The notes under the pieces were generated by a model. That model made no database searches. It saw only the letters and a program-made list of their open reading frames with translations, and was not told the origin of the DNA. A stretch of 64,000 bases of DNA from Pseudomonas anguilliseptica (GTDB lineage Bacteria; Pseudomonadota; Gammaproteobacteria; Pseudomonadales; Pseudomonadaceae): assembly GCF_021375795.1 (NCBI RefSeq), contig NZ_JAEIOI010000001.1, forward strand, positions 1,178,001 to 1,242,000, given 5' to 3'. This document shows positions 26,180-35,103 of the stretch, one piece after another; position 1 is the stretch's first letter, and every line of letters begins with the position of its first letter. The translations under genes were made by a program, and so were the position numbers.

Positions 26180-28774
26180 TCAGCTGGCCGCAGCAGTTTC
26201 CTGCGGGTTGGCCTGCGCGGCTGGCAGGGACGACAGCAGGGCCATGATCAGCGCAGCAAGGTACGGCAGCGACTGCACCAGCAGCATGGCCACCCAGAAC
26301 TTCACGTCGGCGCTGGGTAGGCCCTGGACGATGCCAATGCCGATGGCGGCGCCCCACAGCAGCAGCATGATGAACACTTCTTCGCGGGCCTCGGCCAGGG
26401 CCACCAGGATGCCGTGGTTGCTGGCCATCTTCGGCGTGCGGAAGAACGGGATGGTCTTGGTGAAGGTGCCGTAGAGCACCGCCTTGGCAATCGTGTGCGA
26501 CAGCGCCAGGCCCGCCAGTGCTGCCTGGAACGAACGCACCAGATCAACGCCCATGGCCTTGCGGTACAGAAACAGAATCTTGCCCAGCTTGAAGAAGAAC
26601 AACGCCAGCGGCGGGATGGCGAAGATCATCAGCGGCGGGTCGACCCGCTGCGGCACGATGATCATCGCTGCCGACCAGAGCAGTGCACCGACGGTGAAGA
26701 AGATGTTCAGGCCGTCGGCAATCCACGGTAGCCAGCCGGCAACGAAGTGATAGCGCTGCCCCGTCTTGAGCTCCGAGCCCTTGCCGAGGAACAGGCTGCG
26801 GGCGTGGCCCTTCATGATCTGGATGGCGCCATAGGCCCAGCGGAAGCGCTGCTTCTTGTAGTCGATAAAGGTGTCCGGCATCAGCCCACGGCCAAAGCTC
26901 TGGTGGGCATAGGCGGCGGAGTAGCCTTTTTCGAACACACGCAGGCCCAGTTCGGCATCTTCGCAGATGGTCCAGTCAGCCCACTTCAGCTCGTCCATCA
27001 CGGTGCGGCGGATCATGGTCATGGTGCCGTGCTGGATGATCGCGTCGCGGTCGTTGCGGGTGACCATGCCGATATGGAAGAAACCTTTGTATTCGGCGTA
27101 GCAGAGCTTCTTGAAGATGTTTTCGTTGCCGTCGCGGTAATCCTGCGGCGACTGCACCACAGCGATTTTCGGGTCGCTGAAGTGCGGCACCATGTACTTG
27201 AGCCAGTTCTTGTCGACGCAGTAATCGGCGTCGATCACCGCCACCACTTCGGCATCCTTTGCTGTGTGCGGCAGGATGTAATTCAGCGCGCCACCCTTGA
27301 AGCCGGCAATCGGTGAAACGTGAAAGAAACGGAAACGCGGGCCGAGGACCTTGCAGTAAGCCTCTACCGGTTCCCACACGGCCGGGTCCTTGGTGTTGTT
27401 GTCGATGATCAGAACTTCGTAATCCGGGTAATCCAGCGCCGCGAGGGCATCGAGAGTCTGTTTGACCATCTCCGGTGGCTCGTTGTAGCAGGGCACGTGG
27501 ATCGATACCTTGGGCCGGTATGCGGTGTCGCTTTCCACCGGCTGGAACGGCCGACGGCGGGCGCGGGTCCAGGCGGTTTCGGCCAGCTCGTGGGCTTCGG
27601 TGAGCAGCACGATAAACACCCCGAAGGCTCCGACGCCTAGCAGCAGGCCGACCAGGGTGCTGAACCAAGTGCTGTATTGCTGGCTGTAGTCGTAGCCGAT
27701 CCACACCAGCGCGGACCCTCCGGCGAAGGCGACAAAGGTCAGGAAGGTACGGCCGCGCTGACGCAGGGCGCTGCCATCGATCAGCATCAATGCCAGGCTG
27801 AGCAGGGCCAGTACCACCGAAGCAATGGCCAGCAGGCGCCATTGCGGGATGGCCACCACGGGCCCTTCAAAGGCGAATTTGGGCTGTCGATCAAGGTTGT
27901 AGACGCCCCAGTAAGCCCCCACCGAGCCTTCATCACTGGCCTTCCACGGTTGGTCGAAGGCTTCGATGACGAAGTAGTTGTAGCCCTTGGCGTTCAGTGT
28001 GTTGACCAGGGTGCGCAGGTAGATCGCCTGATCCGCCTGGGAGGCATCGGCGCCGCCGCGCATGCGGCCGTTGCTCGGCCAGCCGACTTCAGAGAGCAGC
28101 AGCGGTTTTTTCGGGAAGAGTTTTTTCAGGTCCTTGGCGCGTTCAAGAACGAAATCGGTGGAGTCCTCCATCGGCACGAATTCCCAGTAGGGCAGTACGT
28201 GCGCGGCAACCAGGTCGGTGTGCTGGGCCAGCTCGGGGTATTCCTGCCAGATGTGCCACTGCTCGGAGGTGGTCACTGGCACCTTGACCGCCGCGCGCAC
28301 GCGGTCGATGTAAGCAATCAGGTCTTGCGGGGTGACTTCCTTGCGGAACAGGGCTTCGTTACCCACCACCACACGCACGACGCTGCGCGAATCGTTGGCG
28401 ATTTCGATGGCCTTGGCGATTTCCCGCTCGTTACGCTCCAGATCCGGGCTGATCCAGATACCCAGGGTCACGCGCAGGCCGAATTCTTCGGCCAGGTAGG
28501 GAATCTTGCCCAGCGCACCGTCTACCGAGTAGGTGCGGATATTGTCGGTCTGTGTGCTCAGCAGCTCCAGGTCGGCACGCATCTGCTCGTCGCTGGGGTA
28601 GGTGTCCTGCTGCGGGTTTTGCCCGGCGCGGAAGGGGGAGAAGGAGAATCCGGAGATCTGCTCCGGCCAGTCAGGGGCAGTGACCGGGCGGTTGTACAGC
28701 GCCCAGAAACCGGTGAACAAGGCGGCAATCGCCAGGAACACGACCAGATTCAATCCAAACTTACGCGAAGGCAT
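26180..28774 (-). CDS. ndvB: NdvB-type beta-glucan synthase (GH17 plus GT2)
   Basis: An 864-residue membrane protein. After one N-terminal membrane segment comes a periplasmic glycoside-hydrolase family 17 domain (about residues 35-310) with catalytic-type segments VVGNEALF and LSEVGWPSNG. Several membrane helices follow, then a cytosolic family 2 glycosyltransferase domain (about 440-680) with HVPCYNEPPE, VIDADYC, TICEDAELG and the processive motif KKQRFRWAYG, then C-terminal helices. The family makes cyclic or linear periplasmic beta-(1,3)-glucans; in P. aeruginosa these contribute to biofilm antibiotic tolerance. I chose the ATG at 28774 (MPSRKFG); an upstream extension has no motif. No strong ribosome site is visible. 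Confidence 0.88.
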   Translation of the reverse strand: MPSRKFGLNLVVFLAIAALFTGFWALYNRPVTAPDWPEQISGFSFSPFRAGQNPQQDTYPSDEQMRADLELLSTQTDNIRTYSVDGALGKIPYLAEEFGLRVTLGIWISPDLERNEREIAKAIEIANDSRSVVRVVVGNEALFRKEVTPQDLIAYIDRVRAAVKVPVTTSEQWHIWQEYPELAQHTDLVAAHVLPYWEFVPMEDSTDFVLERAKDLKKLFPKKPLLLSEVGWPSNGRMRGGADASQADQAIYLRTLVNTLNAKGYNYFVIEAFDQPWKASDEGSVGAYWGVYNLDRQPKFAFEGPVVAIPQWRLLAIASVVLALLSLALMLIDGSALRQRGRTFLTFVAFAGGSALVWIGYDYSQQYSTWFSTLVGLLLGVGAFGVFIVLLTEAHELAETAWTRARRRPFQPVESDTAYRPKVSIHVPCYNEPPEMVKQTLDALAALDYPDYEVLIIDNNTKDPAVWEPVEAYCKVLGPRFRFFHVSPIAGFKGGALNYILPHTAKDAEVVAVIDADYCVDKNWLKYMVPHFSDPKIAVVQSPQDYRDGNENIFKKLCYAEYKGFFHIGMVTRNDRDAIIQHGTMTMIRRTVMDELKWADWTICEDAELGLRVFEKGYSAAYAHQSFGRGLMPDTFIDYKKQRFRWAYGAIQIMKGHARSLFLGKGSELKTGQRYHFVAGWLPWIADGLNIFFTVGALLWSAAMIIVPQRVDPPLMIFAIPPLALFFFKLGKILFLYRKAMGVDLVRSFQAALAGLALSHTIAKAVLYGTFTKTIPFFRTPKMASNHGILVALAEAREEVFIMLLLWGAAIGIGIVQGLPSADVKFWVAMLLVQSLPYLAALIMALLSSLPAAQANPQETAAAS

Positions 28775-29025
28775 AGTGAGCAGGTCCAGCGAAGGGGCAA
28801 TAAAAAGCGACAGGCGTCGGGTGGCGCATGCTACGCCGCCGCTACAGGGCTGTATAGCCCGGCCTGCGGGCATATTGATGGGATGCCGACGGTCGATAGA
28901 GGTTCAGTATCTGGCAATTTGCCACTGCTGTTCATCGGCTGCCGGGTGTAACCGCGATAGAGTGCTTGGGTGCCGCTTGCCAGCTCCCTATAATGCGCGC
29001 CGCCTGTGGCTGCTAAGAGATAGGA

Positions 29026-29847
29026 ATGCCTGTGGATGAACAACGCTTTGCCGGAATAGCCCGCCTGTATGGCCGCGAAGGTGCCGAACGGTTGGCGGCT
29101 GCGCATGTGGCAGTGGTCGGTATTGGCGGTGTGGGTTCCTGGGCAGCCGAGGCCCTGGCGCGTTCTGGGGTCGGTGAAATCTCGCTGTTTGACCTGGATG
29201 ACGTCTGCGTGAGCAACAGCAATCGTCAGGCGCATGCGTTGGACAGCACCGTTGGCCAGCCCAAGGTCGAGGTGATGGCGGCGCGTATCCGGGCGATCAA
29301 CCCGGCCTGTGTGGTGCATGCGGTGGCGGATTTTGTCACCCGCGAGACCATGGCCGAGTACATTACCGAGCAGTTGGATGCAGTGATCGACTGCATCGAC
29401 AGCGTTAATGCCAAGGCGGCGCTGATCTCCTGGTGCAAACGGCGCAAGATTCAGGTCATCACCACCGGTGGTGCGGGCGGGCAGATCGACCCGACGCAGA
29501 TCCAGGTTGGCGATCTGAACAAGACCTGGAATGACCCGCTGGCCTCCAAGGTGCGCTCCACCTTGCGCCGCGATTATGGGTTTTCCCGTACGCCGGGGCG
29601 CAATTACAGCGTGCCGTGCGTGTTTTCCAGCGAGCAGCTGCGCTATCCCAAACCCGATGGCACGGTCTGCCAATACAAGGCGTTTGTCGGTGACGGTGTG
29701 CGCCTGGACTGCGCCGGTGGTTTTGGTGCGGTGATGATGGTTACCGCGACCTTCGGCATGGTGGCGGCGGCACGTACCGTCGACAAGCTGGTGGCCGGTA
29801 CGCGGCGCCCGGCAGAGCGGCGCTCAGCGTCTGCTGATGTTGGCTAG
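29026..29847 (+). CDS. tcdA: tRNA threonylcarbamoyladenosine dehydratase TcdA
   Basis: A 273-residue E1-like enzyme that uses ATP to cyclise t6A37 of tRNA to ct6A. The N-terminal Rossmann nucleotide site is VVGIGGVGSWAAEAL (about residues 28-42), followed by LFDLDDVCVSNSNRQ and IDCIDSVNAKAAL, standard for the TcdA/CsdL group. Known TcdA works with the CsdA-CsdE sulfur-transfer pair, encoded here at 30.7-32.3 kb on the other strand, with one unrelated gene between. The C-terminus is rich in Arg and Ser (RRPAERRSASADVG). Confidence 0.94.
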   Translation: MPVDEQRFAGIARLYGREGAERLAAAHVAVVGIGGVGSWAAEALARSGVGEISLFDLDDVCVSNSNRQAHALDSTVGQPKVEVMAARIRAINPACVVHAVADFVTRETMAEYITEQLDAVIDCIDSVNAKAALISWCKRRKIQVITTGGAGGQIDPTQIQVGDLNKTWNDPLASKVRSTLRRDYGFSRTPGRNYSVPCVFSSEQLRYPKPDGTVCQYKAFVGDGVRLDCAGGFGAVMMVTATFGMVAAARTVDKLVAGTRRPAERRSASADVG

Positions 29848-29921
29848 GCTTCTTTAAATAATGACCGATTGCGGTCGATGTTCAGCAGGGATGTGCTGGT
29901 AGTTCTCGTTTGAGGTGTGTG

Positions 29922-30728
29922 GTGTTATCCCTGCTGCGTCATGTGTTGAGTAGTTGTCCGCGCTATGTGCTGCTGTTTGCAGCACTTTCTGCCTGCCTGG
30001 GCGCCAGTGCCCATCCGGTTGTGCGCATCGGTACCGGTGACTGGGTGCCTTATGTCGATCAGCAGCGTGCCGATGGTGGTGCGTTGGCGCGCCTGACGCG
30101 CGAGATCTTCATGGCCGCCGGTTATCAGGTCGAGTTCATGTTCTATCCCTGGGACCGCAACCTGCTGATGCTGGAGCAGGGCAGCCTGGATGCGGTCATG
30201 CCGTACTCCTGTTCAGAACAGCGCCGCCGTATCAGTGTGTGCAGTGATCCTGTGGTGCAGGGTGAGATCGTGTTGTTTCAGCGCACCGATCAGCAGCTGA
30301 ACTGGACGAACATCGATGATCTCAAGCGTTTTCGTATTGCCACCACGCTCGGTTATTCCTATGGCCCGCAGTTCGATGCGGCGCTGCAGGCAGGACAATT
30401 GCAGGTGGAGCAGAGTGGCAAGGAAGACACCGGTTTACGGTTGTTGAACCTGGCCCGGGTCGATTTTCATCCGCAGGACCGGGCCGTGGGCTATGCCATG
30501 CTGCAGCGTTTGTTTTCGCCGCAGGAGCGTGCGCTGATCACTCATCATCCGCGCGTGCTGAATAGCGAACCGCTGCACCTGCTGTTTCGCAAGAACGATA
30601 GCCAGGCGAATCGGTTGCGTGAGGTATTCAATGCCGGTTTGCGCCGCCGGGCGAAAAACGGTGAGCTGGAGCGCCTGCAACAGGCGCTGTACTCTGGACA
30701 AGCCGATCAGTGGCGAGCGGCACCCTGA
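29922..30728 (+). CDS. Orphan periplasmic solute-binding protein (SBP_bac_3-like)
   Basis: A 268-residue protein with a signal peptide (about residues 1-30, VLLFAALSACLGASA) and amino-acid-type binding protein features: VRIGTGDWVPYVDQ, FMFYPWDRNLLMLEQGS, DAVMPYSCSEQRR and EIVLFQRTDQ. I chose the GTG at 29922, with GAGG 6 bases upstream; a TTG at 29910 is an alternative. No transporter genes lie beside it. It resembles the product of 11899-12663 in design. Its last 22 bases overlap the 3' end of the convergent csdE. Confidence 0.78.
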   Translation: MLSLLRHVLSSCPRYVLLFAALSACLGASAHPVVRIGTGDWVPYVDQQRADGGALARLTREIFMAAGYQVEFMFYPWDRNLLMLEQGSLDAVMPYSCSEQRRRISVCSDPVVQGEIVLFQRTDQQLNWTNIDDLKRFRIATTLGYSYGPQFDAALQAGQLQVEQSGKEDTGLRLLNLARVDFHPQDRAVGYAMLQRLFSPQERALITHHPRVLNSEPLHLLFRKNDSQANRLREVFNAGLRRRAKNGELERLQQALYSGQADQWRAAP

Positions 30729-31138
30729 ACGGCACCTGCCAGTAATTCCTGCATGCGCGTGAGCACGGCCTGTAGGCCATTGCTACGCGAGGGAGAGAGG
30801 TGGCGGGCCAGGCCCAGTTGAGTAAACCAGTCCGGTAGATCCAGCTGCGCCAGTTCGGCCAGGGTCAGGCCGTTGACCCTGGCCAGTAGCAGCGCAAGTA
30901 AACCATGTAGCAGGCGCGCATCACTGCCGGCGCGAAACTGCCAGTGTTCGCCGTGTGCCTCGGCCAGCAGCCACACCTGGCTTTCGCAGCCATTTACCCG
31001 GTTGTGTTCACAGCGCTCGTCATCACTGAGCGGGGCAAGCTGGTTGCCCCATTGCATCAGCAGGCGTGTACGTTGCTCCCAGCCAGGGCAATCAGCGAAG
31101 GCGCGTAGCGCCTCCTGAGCGCTAATGGGCAGGCTCAT
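30707..31138 (-). CDS. csdE: Sulfur acceptor CsdE (SufE family)
   Basis: A 143-residue cytosolic protein that takes persulfide sulfur from the cysteine desulfurase CsdA. The acceptor C51 lies in VNGCESQVWL, exactly as in SufE/CsdE. It overlaps the csdA stop by 4 bases (ATGA), so the two are coupled. Its 3' end overlaps the convergent binding-protein gene by 22 bases. Confidence 0.93.
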   Translation of the reverse strand: MSLPISAQEALRAFADCPGWEQRTRLLMQWGNQLAPLSDDERCEHNRVNGCESQVWLLAEAHGEHWQFRAGSDARLLHGLLALLLARVNGLTLAELAQLDLPDWFTQLGLARHLSPSRSNGLQAVLTRMQELLAGAVQGAARH

Positions 31139-32340
31139 TGCAGCAGCTCCAGGGCCTGATCGAGGGCGCTAAAGAAGCGTTGCAGATCGCTGCCGTCGTT
31201 GTACAAACCCAAAGACACACGAACGGCACCGTTCAGGCCGAGCCCTTGCAGCAATGGCATCGCGCAGTGGTGGCCGGCACGCACGGCAATGCCCTGTTCG
31301 CTCAGCAGATGGGCGAGGTCGGCATGGTGCACGCCGTCGACTACAAAACTGGCCAGGGCGACGGCGGGCGTACCGAGCAGGCGTACGCCCTGGCGCTGCT
31401 GCAACCTGGCGATCAGCTCGGCATGCAAGCCCGCTTCGTGGGCGCTGACGGCACTGGCATCGAGGCTGTTCAGATAATCCAGGCTCGCGCCTAGGGCGAT
31501 CACCGAGGCAATTGGCGGTGTGCCAGCCTCGAAGCCCAGTGGTGCGGGGCGAAAGCTGGCGTTGTGGTAGTCGGTGTGCAGCAGCATTTCGCCGCCAAAC
31601 TGCCAATGCACCAGTTGCTGCAAGGCGTGTGTGCGGCCATAGAGCAGGCCGAGGCCATCCGGGCCATAGAGTTTATGGCTGGAGCAGATATAGAAATCGC
31701 AGCCCAAGGCCTGCATATCCTGGCGGCCATGTACCACGCCCTGCGTGCCGTCGACCACCGTCAGTGCGCCCTGCGCATGTGCCAGGGCCAGTAACGGCTG
31801 CAGTTGCTGCCAGCAACCGAGCACATTAGACAGCTGACTGACCGCCAACAGGCGTGTGCGTGGGCCAATCAACTGCGCGGCTTGCGCGAGGTCGATCAGC
31901 CCGTCGCTGTCCAGTGGCAGCACCACCAGCTTGAGCTGACGGCGTAGCGCCAGTTGCTGCCAGGGCAACAGATTGGCGTGGTGTTCCAGGGCGCTGATAA
32001 CGATCTCATCGCCTGGTTGAAAACTTTGCTCCAGAGCATAGGCCAGCAGGTTGAAGGCCTCGGTGGCGCTGCGGGTGAAGATGATCTGTTCCGCGTTGGC
32101 GGCGTTGAGCCAGCGCGCAGCGTTCTCACGCGTTGCTTCGAAGGCACGGGTGGCGCGCTCGCCTGGTAGATGCTGGGCCCGGTGCACGTTGGCTGCACCA
32201 CCGGCGTAATAGCCGAGCAGCGCATCGAGCATGGCCTGGGGTTTCTGCGCGGTGGCGGCGCTGTCCAGATAGGTCTGGCCTTCGGCCGCAAGGGCCAGAA
32301 TGCCAGGGAAGTCAGCGCGCCAGGGGGAGATCAGTGACAT
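31135..32340 (-). CDS. csdA: Cysteine desulfurase CsdA (SufS-like, class V aminotransferase fold)
   Basis: A 401-residue pyridoxal-phosphate enzyme that converts cysteine to alanine and enzyme-bound persulfide. The PLP lysine is K223 in CSSHKLYGPDG and the persulfide cysteine is C359 in RAGHHCAMP, the group II (SufS/CsdA) form. With CsdE and TcdA it forms the E. coli-like Csd sulfur-transfer set. It starts just after the dapD terminator, so it has its own promoter, probably overlapping that terminator region. Confidence 0.94.
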   Translation of the reverse strand: MSLISPWRADFPGILALAAEGQTYLDSAATAQKPQAMLDALLGYYAGGAANVHRAQHLPGERATRAFEATRENAARWLNAANAEQIIFTRSATEAFNLLAYALEQSFQPGDEIVISALEHHANLLPWQQLALRRQLKLVVLPLDSDGLIDLAQAAQLIGPRTRLLAVSQLSNVLGCWQQLQPLLALAHAQGALTVVDGTQGVVHGRQDMQALGCDFYICSSHKLYGPDGLGLLYGRTHALQQLVHWQFGGEMLLHTDYHNASFRPAPLGFEAGTPPIASVIALGASLDYLNSLDASAVSAHEAGLHAELIARLQQRQGVRLLGTPAVALASFVVDGVHHADLAHLLSEQGIAVRAGHHCAMPLLQGLGLNGAVRVSLGLYNDGSDLQRFFSALDQALELLQ

Positions 32341-32371
32341 GGTTTTTCAGCGTCTATCTGGCGGCTAAAAG

Positions 32372-32418
32372 TTGGGTTTAGCGCGTTGCGAGCGCAGCCG
32401 CGCTAAACCCAATTTTTT
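32372..32418 (-). terminator. dapD terminator
   Basis: Perfect 14-bp arms TTGGGTTTAGCGCG (32372-32385) and CGCGCTAAACCCAA (32399-32412) with a 13-base loop. On the minus strand they follow the dapD stop and are succeeded by CTTTTA. The opposite side has six T, so it would work in both directions. Confidence 0.85.
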
Positions 32419-33451
32419 AGTTGTGGGCGTGCAGGGCTTCGTTCAACTCAATCGCCGACTTGTGGGTTTTGCACTCCACGGCGCCAGTTTGCGAGTTGCG
32501 GCGGAACAGCAGATCCGGCTGGCCAGCCAGATCGCGGGCCTTGAGCACCTTGACCAGTTGGTTGTCGGCATCAAGCAGCGCCACCTTGGTGCCGGCAGTG
32601 ATGTACAGGCCGGACTCCACAGTGTTGCGATCACCCAGCGGAATGCCGATACCGGCGTTGGCGCCGATCAGGCAGCCTTCGCCCACAGAAATCACGATAT
32701 TGCCGCCACCGGACAGGGTGCCCATGGTCGAGCAGCCGCCGCCCAGATCCGAGCCCTTGCCGACGAACACGCCCGCCGATACGCGGCCTTCGATCATGCC
32801 GGGGCCAGCGGTGCCGGCGTTGAAGTTGACGAAGCCTTCGTGCATCACGGTGGTGCCTTCGCCCACGTAGGCGCCCAGGCGGATGCGCGCGCTGTCAGCG
32901 ATACGCACGCCGCTCGGCACCACGTAGTCGGTCATTTTCGGGAACTTGTCCACCGAGAACACTTCCAGCAGTTCGCCTTTCAGGCGCGCTTCCAGCTGAC
33001 GCTCAGCCAGTTCGCCAAGGTCGACTGCACCCTGGCTGGTCCAGGCCACGTTCGGCAGCAGTGGGAAGATCCCGGTGAGGTTCAGACCGTGCGGCTTGAC
33101 CAGGCGGTGCGACAGCAGGTGCAGCTTGAGGTAGGCCTCGGGTGTGCTGGTCAGCGCGGCGTCTTCGGCGAGCAGGGTGACCACCAGCGGCTTCTGGCTT
33201 TCGGCCAAGCGGGTGAGCAGGGCGGACTGCAGGCTGTCGACATTTTTCAGTGCTTCGGCCAGGTCGCCGGCCTGGTTGTTGCTGATGGGAATTGCCTGGT
33301 TGCCGCCCTGGTAGCCGAGTTTTTCCACGACCTTGGCCACCAGTTCGCTGGCCGGGTTGAGCAGCGGTTGTGCGTAAAAGACTTCCAGCCAGGTGCCCTG
33401 ACGGTTCTGAGTGCCAACGCCGAAGGCCAGGCTGAAGAGGGTAGTGCTCAT
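32417..33451 (-). CDS. dapD: Tetrahydrodipicolinate N-succinyltransferase DapD
   Basis: A 344-residue enzyme that succinylates tetrahydrodipicolinate in the lysine/peptidoglycan pathway. The C-terminal half is a left-handed beta-helix of hexapeptide repeats (VRIADSARIRLGAYVGEGTTVMHEGFVN region, about residues 180-300). The length fits the long Pseudomonas/actinobacterial type rather than the ~275-residue E. coli type. It is the last of the apparent dapC–arsC-like–dapD run and is followed by a strong terminator. Confidence 0.94.
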   Translation of the reverse strand: MSTTLFSLAFGVGTQNRQGTWLEVFYAQPLLNPASELVAKVVEKLGYQGGNQAIPISNNQAGDLAEALKNVDSLQSALLTRLAESQKPLVVTLLAEDAALTSTPEAYLKLHLLSHRLVKPHGLNLTGIFPLLPNVAWTSQGAVDLGELAERQLEARLKGELLEVFSVDKFPKMTDYVVPSGVRIADSARIRLGAYVGEGTTVMHEGFVNFNAGTAGPGMIEGRVSAGVFVGKGSDLGGGCSTMGTLSGGGNIVISVGEGCLIGANAGIGIPLGDRNTVESGLYITAGTKVALLDADNQLVKVLKARDLAGQPDLLFRRNSQTGAVECKTHKSAIELNEALHAHN

Positions 33452-33487
33452 TGTGCTTTCCTTAACGCGAATTCAATGGGGGACGGA

Positions 33488-33835
33488 TCAGGCCAGTTCA
33501 GCGGCATAACGCTCGGGCTTGAAGCCAACCAGGGTCTTGTTGCCGAGATCCAGCACCGGGCGTTTGATCATCGACGGTTGGGCGAGCATCAGTTCGATCG
33601 CCTTGTGCTGGTCGAGGTCACTCTTCTGCGCCTCGTCCAACTTGCGGAAGGTGGTGCCGGCACGGTTCAGGATGGTTTCCCAGCCATGCTCGTTGCACCA
33701 CTTTTCCAGATTGCCACGGTCGATGCCGCAGGCTTTGTAATCATGAAAGGCGTAGCTTACCCCGTGCTCGTCGAGCCAGGTGCGGGCTTTTTTCATGGTG
33801 TCGCAAGCTTTAATGCCAAACAGGGTCTTGCTCAT
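33488..33835 (-). CDS. ArsC/Spx-family thiol reductase-like protein (YffB type)
   Basis: A 115-residue thioredoxin-fold protein. The N-terminal GIKACDTMKKARTWLDEHG has one reactive-type Cys at about residue 10, followed by NRAGTTFRKLD and SMIKRPVLDLGNKTLVGF, the ArsC/Spx family pattern. E. coli YffB is encoded next to dapE, so linkage to lysine genes is known. It is unlikely to be a true arsenate reductase, as no ars genes are nearby. Its ATG shares the A of the dapC TGA stop (TGATG), so it is translationally coupled to dapC. Confidence 0.9.
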   Translation of the reverse strand: MSKTLFGIKACDTMKKARTWLDEHGVSYAFHDYKACGIDRGNLEKWCNEHGWETILNRAGTTFRKLDEAQKSDLDQHKAIELMLAQPSMIKRPVLDLGNKTLVGFKPERYAAELA

Positions 33836-35031
33836 CAGAGGCTCTTCACAAAGTCACGGATACGTTCGGCCGCCGCCACACACTCGGCCAGCGGCGCAAC
33901 CAGGGCCATACGCACACGGCCGGCGCCGGGGTTGCTACCGTCCACAGCACGCGACAGGTAGGAGCCGGGCACTACGGTGACATGCTCGCGGGCAAACAGC
34001 TCGCGGGTAAATGTTTCATCGTCTATCGGGGTTTTCGCCCACAGATAGAAGCCGCCATCCGGGCGCTGTACATCCAGCACACCGTCGAGAATCGCCAGCA
34101 CGGCATCGAACTTCTCGCGGTACAGGTCGCGGTTGGCTTTGACATGAGCCTCGTCGTTCCAGGCGGCCACGCTGGCCAGCTGGGTTTGTACCGGCATGGC
34201 GCAGCCGTGGTAGGTACGGTACAGCAGGAAAGATTTCAGAATGTCGGCGTCGCCCGCTACAAAGCCCGAACGCAGCCCCGGCAGGTTGGAACGCTTGGAC
34301 AGGCTGTGGAACACCACGCAACGCTTGAAGTCGTGCCGGCCCAGTTCGGCGCAGGCGGTGAGCAGGCCAGCCGGTGGATTGGCTTCATCGAAGTACAGCT
34401 CGCTGTAGCACTCATCCGCAGCAATCACGAAATCGAATTTGTCGGCCAGGGCGATCAGCTTTTTCAGGGTTTCCACCGGAATCAGCGCGCCGGTCGGATT
34501 GCCGGGCGAGCAGAGGAAGAGGATCTGGCAACGCTGCCACACCTCGTCGCTGACGGCGTCGAAGTCCGGGTTGAAGCCGTGCTCTTCCAGGCAGGGCAGG
34601 TAGTGCGGCTGTGCGCCTGCGAGAAAGGCCGCACCTTCATAGATTTGGTAGAAGGGGTTGGGGCTGACTACCAGGCCATCGACATCGCGCTTGACCACCG
34701 CCTGAGTAAAGGCAAACAGCGCCTCGCGGGTGCCGTTGACCGGCAGCACATGGCGCGCCGGATCAAGCACGCCGGCCGGCAGGCCAAAGCGGCGACCACA
34801 CCAGTTGGCGATGGCTTCGCGCAGCGCCGGGATGCCCAGGGTGGTTGGGTAGACCGCCAGCTGGTCGAGGTTGGCGCTCAGTGCGTCGGCAACAAAATCC
34901 GGCGGACGGTGTTTCGGCTCGCCAATCGACAGTGCGATCGGGCTTTTATCGGCAGCTGTCTGCACGCTACCGAGCAGGGCGCGAAGCTTTTCGAACGGGT
35001 AGGGCTGCAGCTGGTTTAACGCGTCATTCAT
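33835..35031 (-). CDS. dapC: N-succinyl-diaminopimelate aminotransferase DapC
   Basis: A 398-residue fold-type I PLP aminotransferase that makes N-succinyl-L,L-diaminopimelate from the keto precursor. Visible motifs: SIGEPKHRPP, LFLCSPGNPTGALI (about residues 170-183), IAADECYSELYFDE, the PLP lysine in FHSLSKRSNLPGLRSGF, and the substrate Arg in GAGRVRMALV. Neighbours dapD and the ArsC-like gene support this assignment over other aspartate aminotransferases. I chose the ATG at 35031 (AGGA upstream); an upstream extension to 35085 has no support. Confidence 0.92.
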   Translation of the reverse strand: MNDALNQLQPYPFEKLRALLGSVQTAADKSPIALSIGEPKHRPPDFVADALSANLDQLAVYPTTLGIPALREAIANWCGRRFGLPAGVLDPARHVLPVNGTREALFAFTQAVVKRDVDGLVVSPNPFYQIYEGAAFLAGAQPHYLPCLEEHGFNPDFDAVSDEVWQRCQILFLCSPGNPTGALIPVETLKKLIALADKFDFVIAADECYSELYFDEANPPAGLLTACAELGRHDFKRCVVFHSLSKRSNLPGLRSGFVAGDADILKSFLLYRTYHGCAMPVQTQLASVAAWNDEAHVKANRDLYREKFDAVLAILDGVLDVQRPDGGFYLWAKTPIDDETFTRELFAREHVTVVPGSYLSRAVDGSNPGAGRVRMALVAPLAECVAAAERIRDFVKSL

Positions 35032-35103
35032 TGTGTCTTCCTGAGGTCTCCAGGCGCCCGGCAGCGTGGTAGCCGGGCAGCTCAAGGCGTAAGGGCAAAA
35101 GGG

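Noticed and set aside
32372..33961. Plus-strand 529-codon frame over dapD and the ArsC-like gene
   Set aside because: Opposite-strand genes have complete motifs; this frame only mirrors them.
35056..35078. Hairpin GCCCGGC/GCCGGGC between glnD and dapC as a terminator
   Set aside because: There is no T-run on either side; it is listed here only as a possible RNA hairpin.
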